Origin: Allobosea sp. OK403
GTDB lineage: Bacteria; Pseudomonadota; Alphaproteobacteria; Rhizobiales; Beijerinckiaceae
Length of the DNA stretch: 64,000 nucleotides
Assembly: GCF_900113835.1 (NCBI RefSeq)
Contig: NZ_FOQV01000003.1
Coordinates: 930,001 to 994,000, forward strand
Direction of reading: 5' to 3'
Shown one piece after another: positions 54,840 through 64,000 of the stretch (the stretch's first letter is position 1; each line of letters starts with the position of its first letter). The translations under genes and the position numbers were made by a program. The notes beneath the pieces were generated by a model. The model saw nothing but the letters and a program-made list of their open reading frames with translations. It did no database searches and was not told where the DNA came from.

Positions 54840-55841
54840 TCAGCGCGGCGTGCGCGCCGTCTCCGGGGCGCGCTCACCGCGCGGCGAATGGCAAAAACGC
54901 AAGCGATAAGCCCGCGAGAAATGACTCGCGCTGGCGAAACCGCAAGCAAGCCCGGTCTCGAGCACCGAAAGGCTGGTCTGGCGCAGCAGGTCGCGGGCCC
55001 GGTCGAGCCGCAAAGCCAAGTAATGCTCGCCGAGCGAGCGGCCAAGATGCAGCCGAAACAGCCGCTCCAGCTGACGCAGGGAGACATTCGCCGTGCGGGC
55101 GAGTTCGGCGCGAGCGACGGGATTCTCCAGATTCTGCTCCATCCGGGCGACGACGCGCAGCAGCGGCGCATGGGCGATGCCGAGCCGCTCGCGCAGGGGC
55201 ATGCGCTGCGGCCCCTCACCTTCCCGGACATGGGTCTGCAGGAACCATTCGCTGACCGCGAGCGCGAGTTGACTGCCATGGTCCCGGGCGATGACGGCGT
55301 GCATCATATCGAGCGGGGCGGTGCCGCCGCTCGAGGTCAGACGATCCCGGTCGATCTCGTAAAGCGAGCGGCGCAGGTCAAGATCGGGATAGTCCTCGAG
55401 GAAGGCCGGGGCATGCTCCCAATGCAAGGTGAAGCGGTAGCCGGAGAGCACGTTCGCCCGCGCCAGGATATAGGGCCCGCCCGAGACGCCGCCGAGCTTG
55501 ACGCCGCGCCGCGCCAATTGCCTGAGCCAGGCGAAGGTCGCCGGATGCTGGAAGGCGGCCGGATTGCCGCCGGCGCAGACGAAGACATAGTCGAAGCGGA
55601 TCTCGTCCCCCAGGCCATAATCGGCCTGGATGCTGACGCCGTTCGAGGCCGGCGCCGGCAGGCCGTCGATCGAGACATGGCTCCAGCGGTAGAGATCGCG
55701 CCCCGAGAGGCGGTTGGCCGCCCGCAAGGGCTCGACCGCCGAGGCATAGGCGAGCAGCGCGAAATCCGGAATCAGCAGGAAGCCGATATGGGCCGGGCCC
55801 TGGCCGTCGCTATTGGTCAACCTGGCGTCGCTGATGGTCAT
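54840..55841 (-). CDS. GlxA/GbdR-type AraC-family regulator (DJ-1/GATase plus HTH)
   Basis: 333 residues. N-terminal DJ-1/PfpI-like domain (about 18-190, IGFLLIPDFALLAYASAVEP and VFVCAGGNP) lacking enzymatic residues, C-terminal AraC HTH (about 225-325, LARTANVSLRQLERLFRLHL and LACGFASASHFSRAYRLRF). Close in type to GbdR, which senses glycine betaine/dimethylglycine, or SouR, which senses sarcosine. Divergent from soxBDAG, so it most likely activates sarcosine catabolism. ATG 55841 chosen by domain start. Confidence 0.85.
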   Translation of the reverse strand: MTISDARLTNSDGQGPAHIGFLLIPDFALLAYASAVEPLRAANRLSGRDLYRWSHVSIDGLPAPASNGVSIQADYGLGDEIRFDYVFVCAGGNPAAFQHPATFAWLRQLARRGVKLGGVSGGPYILARANVLSGYRFTLHWEHAPAFLEDYPDLDLRRSLYEIDRDRLTSSGGTAPLDMMHAVIARDHGSQLALAVSEWFLQTHVREGEGPQRMPLRERLGIAHAPLLRVVARMEQNLENPVARAELARTANVSLRQLERLFRLHLGRSLGEHYLALRLDRARDLLRQTSLSVLETGLACGFASASHFSRAYRLRFCHSPRGERAPETARTPR

Positions 55842-55928
55842 GTTGACCAGCCTATGATCGTCAATCTCAGGAAGACAAGTCTGGAGCGGCCGCTGGCCGC
55901 CGGACAAGCTCTCCGGACCTGATCGCTC
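55842..55928. promoter_or_regulatory. Divergent promoter region regulator / sox operon
   Basis: 87 bp between the regulator and soxB. No convincing operator palindrome or sigma-54 box is seen. Confidence 0.4.
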
Positions 55929-57179
55929 ATGCGCTATTCCGTCTTCTCGCTGCTCGCCCAGACGCTGGCAGGCCATAAGGGCTGGAAGCCGGCCTGGCGC
56001 GACGCCGCGCCCAAGCCTGAATACGACGTGCTGGTCATCGGCGGCGGCGGGCACGGGCTGGCGACGGCCTATTACCTCGCCAGCCAGCACGGCATCAGCA
56101 ATGTCGCGGTGATCGAGAAGGGCTATATCGGCTCCGGCAATGTCGGCCGGAACACCACGATCATCCGCTCGAACTATCTCCTGCCCGGCAACACGCCCTT
56201 CTACGAGCATTCGATGAAGCTCTGGGAAGGGCTGGAGCAGGACATCAACTACAACGCCATGGTCAGCCAGCGCGGGGTGCTGAACCTCTACCATTCCGAT
56301 GCGCAGCGCGACGCCTATGCCAGGCGCGGCAACGCGATGCGGCTCGCCGGCGTCGATGCCGAACTGCTTGACCGCGAGCAGGTGCGCGCCATGGTCCCCT
56401 TCTTCAACTACGAGACCGGACGCTTCCCGATCCAGGGCGGGTTGCTGCAGCGGCGCGGCGGCTCGGTCCGGCATGACGCCGTCGCCTGGGGCTATGCCCG
56501 CGCCGCCGACCAGCGCGGCGTCGATATCGTCCAGAACTGCGAGGTCACCGGCCTCTCGATCGAGAATGGCCGCGTCACCGGGGTCGAGACCTCGCGCGGG
56601 CCGATCAAGGCGAAGAAGATCGCGCTCGCCGTCGCCGGCAACTCCTCGCGGCTCGCTGCCATGGCGGGGATGCGCCTGCCGATCGAGAGCCATGTGCTGC
56701 AGGCCTTCGTCTCCGAAGGCGTCAAGCCATTGATCGACACTGTCGTGACCTATGGCGCCGGCCATTTCTACGTCAGCCAGTCCGACAAGGGCGGGCTCGT
56801 CTTCGGCGGCGACATCGACGGCTACAACTCCTACGCCCAGCGCGGCAACCTGCCGGTGATCGAGGATGTGATGGAATCGGCCATGGCGCTGTGGCCCGGT
56901 ATCGGACGGTTGCGCGTGCTGCGGCACTGGGGCGGGATCATGGACATGTCGATGGACGGCTCGCCGATCATCGACCACACCCCCATCGACGGGCTCTATC
57001 TCAATGCCGGCTGGTGCTATGGCGGGTTCAAGGCGACGCCGGCTTCAGGCTGGTGCTTCGCCCATCTGATCGCACGCGACGAGCCCCACCCTGTCGCGAC
57101 CGCCTTCCGGCTCGACCGTTTCACTACGGGCCGCGTCATCGACGAAAAGGGCGTCGGCGCCCAGCCGAACCTGCATTGA
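55929..57179 (+). CDS. soxB: Sarcosine oxidase beta subunit
   Basis: 416 residues. FAD-binding GGGGHGLATAYYLA near residue 38, the covalent-FMN histidine in SVRHDAVAWGY (His182), and C-terminal GWCYGGFKATPASGW. Beta subunit of heterotetrameric sarcosine oxidase, which demethylates sarcosine to glycine with transfer of formaldehyde to tetrahydrofolate. A palindromic repeat separates it from soxD. Confidence 0.97.
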   Translation: MRYSVFSLLAQTLAGHKGWKPAWRDAAPKPEYDVLVIGGGGHGLATAYYLASQHGISNVAVIEKGYIGSGNVGRNTTIIRSNYLLPGNTPFYEHSMKLWEGLEQDINYNAMVSQRGVLNLYHSDAQRDAYARRGNAMRLAGVDAELLDREQVRAMVPFFNYETGRFPIQGGLLQRRGGSVRHDAVAWGYARAADQRGVDIVQNCEVTGLSIENGRVTGVETSRGPIKAKKIALAVAGNSSRLAAMAGMRLPIESHVLQAFVSEGVKPLIDTVVTYGAGHFYVSQSDKGGLVFGGDIDGYNSYAQRGNLPVIEDVMESAMALWPGIGRLRVLRHWGGIMDMSMDGSPIIDHTPIDGLYLNAGWCYGGFKATPASGWCFAHLIARDEPHPVATAFRLDRFTTGRVIDEKGVGAQPNLH

Positions 57180-57206
57180 GGCGCGCGATGCCTACGCTTC
57201 CTCTTC

Positions 57207-57299
57207 CGTCATGGTCGGGCTTGTCCCAGCCATCCACGTCTTCCTTCGGAGCGTGCGGTGTTCAAGACGTGGATGCTCGGCACAAGGCCGAGCATGACG
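57207..57299. repeat. Palindromic repeat, family 4, copy D
   Basis: 93 bp, CGTCATGGTCGGGC to GAGCATGACG, inside the sox operon between soxB and soxD. Confidence 0.9.
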
Positions 57300-57340
57300 T
57301 GGTTGGCATGCGCCTCACCCTCGACCGGACGGTCTGAACC

Positions 57341-57616
57341 ATGCGAATCCCCTGCCCCCATTGTGGCGCCCGCGACGCCCAGGAATTCACCTATCTCGGC
57401 GACGCCAATCCCAAGCGTCCCGACGGGATGGAAGCGACCGAGGCCGCGATGTTCGACTATGTCTATCAGCGCGACAACCCGGCCGGCCGGTTTCGCGAGC
57501 TCTGGTATCACGGCGCGGGCTGCCATGCCTGGCTCGTGGTGACGCGCGACACCAAAACCCACGCGATCGAGGCCGCCGAGCCGGCAAAACCGACCAAGGC
57601 CGGAGCCGCGGCATGA
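57341..57616 (+). CDS. soxD: Sarcosine oxidase delta subunit
   Basis: 91 residues. Zinc-binding IPCPHCGARD near the N-terminus and the HGAGCHAWLVVTRD segment at the other end of the fold, as in SoxD. Stop overlaps the soxA start by ATGA. Confidence 0.95.
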   Translation: MRIPCPHCGARDAQEFTYLGDANPKRPDGMEATEAAMFDYVYQRDNPAGRFRELWYHGAGCHAWLVVTRDTKTHAIEAAEPAKPTKAGAAA

Positions 57617-60597
57617 GTTCGCAACCCTTCCGTCTCAGTGCCGGCGGCCTGATCGACCGCACGCAGGCGCAATCCTTCCGCTTCGACGGCAAGCGCTACG
57701 AAGGATATGCCGGCGACACGCTGGCCTCGGCTCTCCTGGCGAATGGCGTCCGGCTCGTCGGCCGCTCGTTCAAGTACCACCGCCCGCGCGGCATCCTTTC
57801 GGCCGGAGCGGAGGAGCCCAATGCGCTGGTCGAGCTGCGCGCCGGCGCAAGGCGCGAGCCCAACACCCGCGCGACAGTCGCCGAGCTGTATCATGGGCTG
57901 GAGGCGCGCAGCCAGAACCGCTGGCCCTCGCTCGCCTTCGACCTGCTTTCGGTCAACTCGCTCTTCGGCGCCGGCCTGGTCGCGGGCTTCTACTACAAGA
58001 CCTTCATGTGGCCGGCAGCCTTCTGGGAGAAGCTCTACGAGCCGCTGATCCGCCGGGCGGCAGGGCTCGGGCGGGCCGCGCCCCATGAGGATCCCGACCA
58101 TTACGAGAAGGCCTTCGCCTTCTGCGACGTGCTGGTGATCGGCGGCGGGCCGGCAGGCCTTGCTGCCGCGCTGGCAGCAGGGCGCAGCGGCGCACGCGTC
58201 ATCCTCTGCGACGAGGATTTCCGGCTGGGCGGCGCCTTGCTTGCCGAGAAACGCGAGATCGACGGCCGGCCGGCGGCTGAATGGCTTGCAGCGACGCTGG
58301 CCGAACTCGCCAGCCTGCCGGATGTAACGATCATGCCGCGCAGCACGGTCTATGGCGTCTACGACCATGGCATCTATGGCGTGGTCGAACGTGTGAACGA
58401 CCATCTGCCGGTCCCGCCCGTGCATCAGCCGCGCCAGCGCGCCTGGCGCATCAACGCCAAACGCGCGATTCTGGCGGCGGGTGCGATTGAGCGGCCGATC
58501 GTCTTCGCCGGCAACGACACGCCCGGCGTGATGCTGGCGGGTGCAGTACGCGCCTATGTCAACCGCTACGCCGTGCTGCCCGGGCGCGAGGCTGTCGTCT
58601 TCACCAGCAGCGACGATGGCTGGGCCACAATGCGCGACCTCGCGGCGGCCGGAGCGAAAGTCGCCGCGATCGTCGATCCGCGGGTCGAAATCGATGCCGG
58701 ACTGATGGCACTGGCAAGCCGGATTGGCGCGCAGGTATTCGCAGGGAGCGTGGTCAGCAGCGCCTCGGGCGGGCGGGCGCTCGACCGCGTCACCATCCGG
58801 GACGCTTCGGGGCGCGAGCAGAGCATTGCCTGCGACCTGCTCGCGGTCTCGAATGGCTGGAACCCGACGCTGCATCTGACTTCGCACCAGAATTCGCGAC
58901 CGGTCTGGGACGAGGCCATCCACGCCTTCGTGCCCGGCCAGATGCCGGCGGGCCTCTCCGTTGCCGGCAGCGCGGCCGGGCGGTTCTCGCTGGCGCAGGC
59001 GCTGGCGGACGGCGCGCGGCAGGGCACTGAGGCCGCGATCGATTGCGGTTTTGCGGCGAAAGCTGAGCTGCCGCCGCGCAAGACCGATCCGGAAGGCATC
59101 GCGCTCTCACCCGTCTGGCGTGTGAAAGGCGGCAAGGGGAAGGCCTTCGTCGATTTCCAGAACGACGTCACCGACAAGGATGTCGAACTCGCCGCGCGCG
59201 AGGGCTTCAAGCCAGTCGAGCATCTCAAGCGCTACACCACGCTGGGCATGGCGACCGACCAGGGCAAGACCTCCAATATCGCGGGCCTTGCGATCATGGC
59301 CGAGCTCACGGCCAAGACCATCCCCGAGACGGGCACGACGATCTTCCGCCCGCCCTATACGCCTGTCGCGATCGGCGCGCTCGGCGGGCATCATCGCGGC
59401 CGCGACTTCAGGCCGACGCGGCTCGCGCCGACGCATCAATGGTCGCAGGACCAGGGCGCGGTCTTTGTCGAGAGCGGCGCCTGGATGCGGGCGCAATACT
59501 ATCCCAAAGCCGGCGAGACCGACTGGCTGACCACTGTGAACCGCGAGGTTCTGGCAGTGCGAAACGGCGTCGGCCTCTGCGACGTCTCGACGCTGGGCAA
59601 GATCGACATCCAAGGCGCGGACGCCGCCGAAATCCTGGAGCGCGTCTACATCAATGGCTGGAAGGCCCTGCCTGTCGGCAAGGCGCGCTACGGGCTGATG
59701 CTGCGCGAGGACGGCTTCGTCATGGATGACGGCACGACCTCGCGATTGGGTGAGACGCATTTCCTGATGACCACCACCACTGCCAATGCCGGCAAGGTGA
59801 TGCAGCACCTCGAATTCTGCCACCAGGTGCTCTGGCCCTCGCTCGATATCCGCATGGTCTCGGTCTCCGAGCAATGGGCGCAAGCCGCGATCGCCGGTCC
59901 GAAGGCGCGCGCGGTGCTGCAGGGCGTGATCGACCCGCAGCACGACATCTCGAACGAGGCCTTCCCCTATCTCGCGGCGCGGGAGATCACGGTCGGCGGC
60001 GGCATTCCGGCGCGGCTGTTCCGGATCTCGTTTTCGGGCGAGCTCGCCTATGAGCTCGCCGTGCCCGCCGACTACGGCGACGCGATGATGCGGGCGCTGA
60101 TGGCGGCGGGCGAGCCGCATGGCATCTGCGCTTACGGCACCGAGGCACTCGGCGTGATGCGCATCGAGAAGGGCCATGTCGCCGGCAACGAGCTCAGCGG
60201 CCAGACCACGGCACGCGATCTCGGCCTCGGCAAGATGATGTCCTCGAAGAAGGATTTCATCGGGCGCGTCATGGCCAAGCGCGAGGCGCTGGTCGAGGCG
60301 GAACGGCCGAGCCTCATTGGTTTCAAGGCGGTCGATCCCAGCCAGCGACTGCGCGCCGGAGCGCATTTCATCGCGATCGGTAAGCCCGCGACGATGGAGA
60401 ATGACGAGGGCTACATGACCTCGGTCGCCTATTCCCCGAACCTGAAGCACTGGATGGGGCTCGGCCTGCTCAAGAACGGCGCGAGCCGCATCGGTGAGCG
60501 CATCCGCGCGGTCGACCCCGTCCGCAACGGCGATATCGAGGTCGAGATCTGCTCGCCCGTCTTCGTCGATCCCGAAGGAACGCGCCTGCATGTCTGA
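57613..60597 (+). CDS. soxA: Sarcosine oxidase alpha subunit
   Basis: 994 residues, the usual length. N-terminal ferredoxin-like SoxA segment (RSFKYHRPRGI), NAD-binding IGGGPAGLAAALAAGRSGAR, pyridine-nucleotide disulfide-oxidoreductase middle (GNDTPGVMLAGAVRAYV), and C-terminal folate-binding aminomethyltransferase domain (GLCDVSTLGKIDIQG, GTEALGVMRIEKGH). Binds NAD and tetrahydrofolate in the heterotetramer. Confidence 0.97.
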   Translation: MSSQPFRLSAGGLIDRTQAQSFRFDGKRYEGYAGDTLASALLANGVRLVGRSFKYHRPRGILSAGAEEPNALVELRAGARREPNTRATVAELYHGLEARSQNRWPSLAFDLLSVNSLFGAGLVAGFYYKTFMWPAAFWEKLYEPLIRRAAGLGRAAPHEDPDHYEKAFAFCDVLVIGGGPAGLAAALAAGRSGARVILCDEDFRLGGALLAEKREIDGRPAAEWLAATLAELASLPDVTIMPRSTVYGVYDHGIYGVVERVNDHLPVPPVHQPRQRAWRINAKRAILAAGAIERPIVFAGNDTPGVMLAGAVRAYVNRYAVLPGREAVVFTSSDDGWATMRDLAAAGAKVAAIVDPRVEIDAGLMALASRIGAQVFAGSVVSSASGGRALDRVTIRDASGREQSIACDLLAVSNGWNPTLHLTSHQNSRPVWDEAIHAFVPGQMPAGLSVAGSAAGRFSLAQALADGARQGTEAAIDCGFAAKAELPPRKTDPEGIALSPVWRVKGGKGKAFVDFQNDVTDKDVELAAREGFKPVEHLKRYTTLGMATDQGKTSNIAGLAIMAELTAKTIPETGTTIFRPPYTPVAIGALGGHHRGRDFRPTRLAPTHQWSQDQGAVFVESGAWMRAQYYPKAGETDWLTTVNREVLAVRNGVGLCDVSTLGKIDIQGADAAEILERVYINGWKALPVGKARYGLMLREDGFVMDDGTTSRLGETHFLMTTTTANAGKVMQHLEFCHQVLWPSLDIRMVSVSEQWAQAAIAGPKARAVLQGVIDPQHDISNEAFPYLAAREITVGGGIPARLFRISFSGELAYELAVPADYGDAMMRALMAAGEPHGICAYGTEALGVMRIEKGHVAGNELSGQTTARDLGLGKMMSSKKDFIGRVMAKREALVEAERPSLIGFKAVDPSQRLRAGAHFIAIGKPATMENDEGYMTSVAYSPNLKHWMGLGLLKNGASRIGERIRAVDPVRNGDIEVEICSPVFVDPEGTRLHV

Positions 60598-61252
60598 CGC
60601 CGCGACGAAGTCTGACGCAGCGATGAAGCCGGGCTGGACGCCCAGGAGCGCCTGGGCCGGCATCCTGTCCGAAGGGTCTTTCGGCGCGAAGGGACCGGCA
60701 GGCGTTACCGCAACCGCCAGGGAAGGCCTCGGCATCGCCAGCCTGATCGTCGCAGAGGGCGGCGATGCGGCCTTGGCCAAGGCGATGAAGGCGCGGTTCG
60801 GGCTCGCGCTACCGTCGACGCCGCAAGCGGCCATCTCGGCCGGGCGCGCGCTAGTCTGGGCCGGCCCGGGCCAGTGGCTGTTCATCGCTGGGGATCGCGG
60901 CGGTTTCGCCGACGATCTTCAGGCGCTGTCGGGGCTGGCTGCGATCGCCGACCAGAGCGACGGACGTGCCGTCCTGACCCTGTCGGGCGATAAAATCCGC
61001 GCCGCGCTGGCCAAGGGCTGCATGATCGACCTGCATCCATCCGCCTTCTCGGTCGGCAGCTCGGCCTTGACAAGCATCGCCCATATCGGTGTGCATCTCT
61101 GGCGGGCCGAGGACGGTCCCAATGGGGCGGTTTTCGAGTTCATGGTCGCGCGCAGCATGGCGGGCAGTTTCTGGTCCTGGTTCTCCGCCTCCGCCGCCGA
61201 ATTCGGCTGCCAGGTCACGATTCCAAGAGCTTGTCGCGTCGGGCGAGGTTGA
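60590..61252 (+). CDS. soxG: Sarcosine oxidase gamma subunit
   Basis: 220 residues. Matches the SoxG pattern: LVWAGPGQWLFIAGDRGG, DQSDGRAVLTLSGDKIR and CMIDLHPSAFSVG; the last segments are typical of gamma subunits. Start at ATG 60590, overlapping the soxA end by 8 bp. Confidence 0.93.
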   Translation: MSDAATKSDAAMKPGWTPRSAWAGILSEGSFGAKGPAGVTATAREGLGIASLIVAEGGDAALAKAMKARFGLALPSTPQAAISAGRALVWAGPGQWLFIAGDRGGFADDLQALSGLAAIADQSDGRAVLTLSGDKIRAALAKGCMIDLHPSAFSVGSSALTSIAHIGVHLWRAEDGPNGAVFEFMVARSMAGSFWSWFSASAAEFGCQVTIPRACRVGRG

Positions 61253-61349
61253 GCGCAGCGCGTCGCGCGCAGCCCGCCTCACCTCTCCCCATTCTATTCC
61301 TACCATTCCTGTTTCGATTTGAAGGGCCGCCTCCCCGGCGGCATCGATC

Positions 61350-62213
61350 ATGCTCGACCGTACCGCGATCCTCACCCTCTCCTGCCCGAACCGCCCCGGC
61401 ATCGTCGCCGCCGTCTCGACCCTGCTGTTCGAGGCCGGCTGCAACATCCTCGATGCCCAGCAATTCGACGACACCGAGACCGGCCGCTTCTTCATGCGTG
61501 TCGTCTTCAACCGTCTCGATGACGGGCAACAGCCGGCGGCAATCGCCGCCTCGGTCGACGATTTGGCCAAGCGCTTTGGTATGGCCTTCACGCTGCGCGA
61601 GCGCGGAGCGAAGAAGCGCGTCATGCTGCTGGTCTCAAAATTCGACCATTGCCTGACCGATTTGCTTTATCGCTGGCGCATCGGCGAATTGCCGATGGAG
61701 ATCACTGGCATCGTCTCAAATCACGGCCGCGACAGCATCGCCTCGACCGATATCGGAGATTTGCCGTTCCATCACTTGCCGGTGACGCGCCAGATCAAGA
61801 TGGAACAGGAGGCCGAAATCTGGCGCTTGGTCCAGGAAACCAAGACCGATCTTGTGGTGCTCGCGCGCTATATGCAGATCCTGTCTGACGGTTTCTCGGC
61901 CAAGCTTCTCGGCCGCTGCATCAATATTCATCACTCCTTCCTGCCCGGCTTCAAGGGCGCCAAGCCCTATCACCAGGCCCATGAGCGCGGCGTGAAGCTG
62001 ATCGGGGCGACGGCGCACTACGTCACGCCCGATCTCGATGAAGGCCCAATTATCGAGCAGGACGTCGAGCGCATCTCGCATCGCGATACGCCCGACGATC
62101 TCGTCCGCAAGGGCCGCGACATCGAACGGCGCGTGCTTGCCCGCGCCGTCCTCCATCATTTGGAGGATCGCGTCATCCTCAATGGCAAGAAGACCGTCGT
62201 CTTCACCGACTGA
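61350..62213 (+). CDS. purU: Formyltetrahydrofolate deformylase
   Basis: 287 residues. N-terminal ACT domain (about 5-85, [17 protein letters not shown]) and C-terminal formyltransferase domain with the catalytic Asn192/His194 in [17 protein letters not shown] and Asp230 in [11 protein letters not shown]. Releases formate from 10-formyl-THF, removing the one-carbon units produced by sarcosine oxidase. 97 bp after soxG; probably the same operon. Confidence 0.97.
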   Translation: MLDRTAILTLSCPNRPGIVAAVSTLLFEAGCNILDAQQFDDTETGRFFMRVVFNRLDDGQQPAAIAASVDDLAKRFGMAFTLRERGAKKRVMLLVSKFDHCLTDLLYRWRIGELPMEITGIVSNHGRDSIASTDIGDLPFHHLPVTRQIKMEQEAEIWRLVQETKTDLVVLARYMQILSDGFSAKLLGRCINIHHSFLPGFKGAKPYHQAHERGVKLIGATAHYVTPDLDEGPIIEQDVERISHRDTPDDLVRKGRDIERRVLARAVLHHLEDRVILNGKKTVVFTD

Positions 62214-62346
62214 ACGGCATAAAATTGCGCCGCCCGAGCTCATCGCGAACGTATCGCAGCGTTCCGCGCAAGCGATGACATGCGCGCGCCGCGCGGTGGA
62301 AGCGTCCTCAGCATCCACCGCTGCGCTGCACGGTTGACGCATCGAT

Positions 62347-62362
62347 TGGCACATGCCTTGCT
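62347..62362 (+). promoter_or_regulatory. Sigma-54 (-24/-12) promoter
   Basis: TGGCACATGCCTTGCT: matches TGGCACG-N4-TTGCW with one change, GG and GC separated by exactly 10 bp. Its expected start point is about 60 bp before the ATG of the binding-protein gene at 62436. No enhancer binding site is identified. Confidence 0.6.
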
Positions 62363-62435
62363 CAGGGCGATCGGGGAAAGAGCGGTGCGGTAAGCGCCGC
62401 CTGTCGATTTCTGTCGCTTGAAGTGGAGGTTACGA

Positions 62436-64000
62436 ATGAAAGATCATGATCTGCGACGACTGATCGAGGGGATCAAGACCGGTAGCCTGTCGCGGCGATC
62501 CTTCATCAAGAAGGCGGCGACTGTCGGCCTGGCAGCTCCCTTCGCGAACCAACTGCTTGGATTCAACGGCGTCGCGATGGCGCAGAACGCCACCATTGAA
62601 TACAAGCCGACCAAGGCTGGCGGCGGTGGGCCGCTCAAGATCCTGCTCTGGCAGGCGCCGACGCTGCTGAACCCGCATTTCGCCAGCGGCACCAAGGACC
62701 AGATCGCCTCGCGCATCTTCTTCGAGCCGCTGGCCGGCTGGGACAAGGAGGGCAACCTGATCCCGCAGCTCGCGGCCGAGACCCCGAGCAAGGCCAATGG
62801 CGGTCTTTCCGCCGACGGCAAGGAAGTGACCTGGAAGCTGAAGCCTGGCGTGAAGTGGCATGACGGCAAGCCGTTCACGGCCGACGACGTCGTCTTCACC
62901 TGGGAATACGCCAAGGATCCGGCGACCGCCGCCTACACCACCGGCTCCTACAAGGACATCACGGTCCAGAAGATCGACGACCTGACCATCAAGGTCATCT
63001 TCAAGGAGGCCACGCCGTTCTGGGCCGATCCCTTCGTCGGCACGGCCGGCCAGATCCTGCCGAAGCATCATTTCGCCGATTATGTCGGCGCCAAGTCGCG
63101 CGACGCGCCGGCCAACCTCAAGCCGATCGGTACCGGTCCCTATAAATTCGTCGACTTCAAGCCGGGCGACATTCTCACCGGGGAGCGCTTCACCGACTAC
63201 CACGTCAAGAACCAGCCGCATTTCGACACGCTCGAAGTGAAGGGCGGCGGTGACGCGGTCTCGGCGGCGCGCGCCGTGTTGCAGACCGGCGAATTCGACT
63301 ATGCCTGGAACCTGCAGGTCGAGGACGAGGTCCTCAAGCGCATGGAGACCGGCGGCCGCGGCAAGATCAGCGCCGTCGCATCCGGCGACATCGAGTTCAT
63401 CATCCTCAACACCACCGATCCGTGGACCGAGGTCGATGGCGAGCGCTCGAGCGTCAAGACCAAGCACCCGACGCTGTCAGACCCGAAGGTGCGCGAGGCG
63501 ATCAACCTGCTGATCGACCGCGACTCGATCCAGAAGTTCATCTATGGCCGCGGCGGCATCGCCACGGCGAGCTTCGTGAACGAGCCGAAAATGTTCAAGT
63601 CGCAGAAGCTCAAATACGAGTTCAGCGTCGACAAGGCGAACAAGATCCTCGACGACGCAGGCTATAAGCGCGGCGCGGACGGCATCCGTGAAAAGGATGG
63701 CAAGAAGCTGAAATACGTCTACCAGACCTCGATCAACGCCCCGCGCCAGAAGACCCAGGCCATCATCAAGCAGGCCTGCCAGCGCGCCGGCATCGAGCTG
63801 GAGCTGAAGTCGGTCACCGCCTCGGTGTTCTTCTCGTCGGATGTCGCCAACCCCGACACCTACACCAAGCTCTATGTCGACATCGAGATGTACACCACGA
63901 CACAGCCGCAGCCCGATCCGGAGCGCTTCCTCAACCAGTTCACCACCGAGGAGATCGCCAACAAGGAGAACAAGTGGCTCGGCCGCAACGTCTCGCGCTA
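62436..64000 (+). CDS. ABC transporter substrate-binding protein (family 5), third (3' end outside window)
   Basis: The frame is open from ATG 62436 (GGAGG seven bases upstream) to the window edge, about 521 codons without a stop. Twin-arginine signal SRRSFIKKAATVGLAAPFAN followed by family-5 binding-protein features: LLWQAPTLLNPHF, PGVKWHDGKPFTADDVVFTW, KPIGTGPYKFVDFKPGD and REAINLLIDRDSIQKFIYGR. The usual family length (500-600) means little is missing. Preceded by a sigma-54 promoter, so expression is probably nitrogen- or stress-controlled. Confidence 0.9.
   Translation, partial: MKDHDLRRLIEGIKTGSLSRRSFIKKAATVGLAAPFANQLLGFNGVAMAQNATIEYKPTKAGGGGPLKILLWQAPTLLNPHFASGTKDQIASRIFFEPLAGWDKEGNLIPQLAAETPSKANGGLSADGKEVTWKLKPGVKWHDGKPFTADDVVFTWEYAKDPATAAYTTGSYKDITVQKIDDLTIKVIFKEATPFWADPFVGTAGQILPKHHFADYVGAKSRDAPANLKPIGTGPYKFVDFKPGDILTGERFTDYHVKNQPHFDTLEVKGGGDAVSAARAVLQTGEFDYAWNLQVEDEVLKRMETGGRGKISAVASGDIEFIILNTTDPWTEVDGERSSVKTKHPTLSDPKVREAINLLIDRDSIQKFIYGRGGIATASFVNEPKMFKSQKLKYEFSVDKANKILDDAGYKRGADGIREKDGKKLKYVYQTSINAPRQKTQAIIKQACQRAGIELELKSVTASVFFSSDVANPDTYTKLYVDIEMYTTTQPQPDPERFLNQFTTEEIANKENKWLGRNVSR

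Noticed and set aside
55842..56978. N-terminal extension of the GbdR-like regulator up to 56978
   Set aside because: This stretch is antisense to soxB; the DJ-1-like domain begins after ATG 55841.
47095..57299. Repeated palindromes considered as a CRISPR array
   Set aside because: Copies are 90-108 bp, kilobases apart and separated by genes, with no regular spacers or cas genes.

Overview
The window is 64 kb of high-GC chromosomal DNA, almost fully coding, from an alphaproteobacterium. Gene content and the style of its intergenic palindromes (an ICE-like Irr box, cellulose genes with BcsN, a che operon carrying a STAS gene, sarcosine oxidase, several dipeptide-type ABC importers) suggest Hyphomicrobiales, probably a Bosea-like or Bradyrhizobium-like soil bacterium. 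That assignment is inference from gene content. I saw no rRNA, tRNA, CRISPR array, integrase or complete insertion sequence.

Layout. (1) 1-4720: end of a cellulose synthesis operon (bcsB 3' end, bcsZ, a TPR gene, bcsN). (2) 4769-10345: a two-receiver protein with a dead histidine-kinase core, then a large hybrid sensor kinase. (3) 10533-22473, minus strand: a chemotaxis operon in the order STAS - cheY - cheA - cheW - mcp - mcp - cheW - cheR - cheB - unusual MCP-like protein. An AraC-type regulator is divergent (22974-23993). (4) 24277-29260: PhoR-like kinase, PPK2, a YbhN/LPG-synthase-like membrane protein and an ABC-F ATPase. (5) 29804-31537: a small frameshifted gene, an Irr-type box and exbBD. 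(6) 31913-35501: a catabolic block (NIPSNAP, alpha/beta hydrolase, aspartate dehydrogenase-like, two SDRs). (7) 35509-52232: two complete oligopeptide-type ABC importers back to back. The minus-strand operon ends with ornithine cyclodeaminase-like and PhnD-like genes. The plus-strand operon begins with a histidine ammonia-lyase homologue that lacks the MIO serine and ends with an M20 peptidase. (8) 52507-54672: Nudix hydrolase and Na/Pi cotransporter. (9) 54840-62213: GbdR-like regulator divergent from soxBDAG and purU, the sarcosine to one-carbon pathway. (10) 62436-64000: start of another solute-binding protein gene behind a well-formed sigma-54 promoter.

The most unusual features are these. 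A 102-bp two-hairpin palindromic repeat sits in frame inside the PhnD-like gene, adding 34 residues, while its relatives at 10355 and 24118 are intergenic. The ammonia-lyase homologue lacks key catalytic residues and lies between two importers. One chemotaxis protein carries two MCP-hairpin-like segments in one chain. A receiver scaffold has a degenerate kinase. A small gene beside the Irr-type box is broken at a poly-G tract. At least four families of palindromic repeats lie in operon junctions, several of them just downstream of solute-binding-protein genes.
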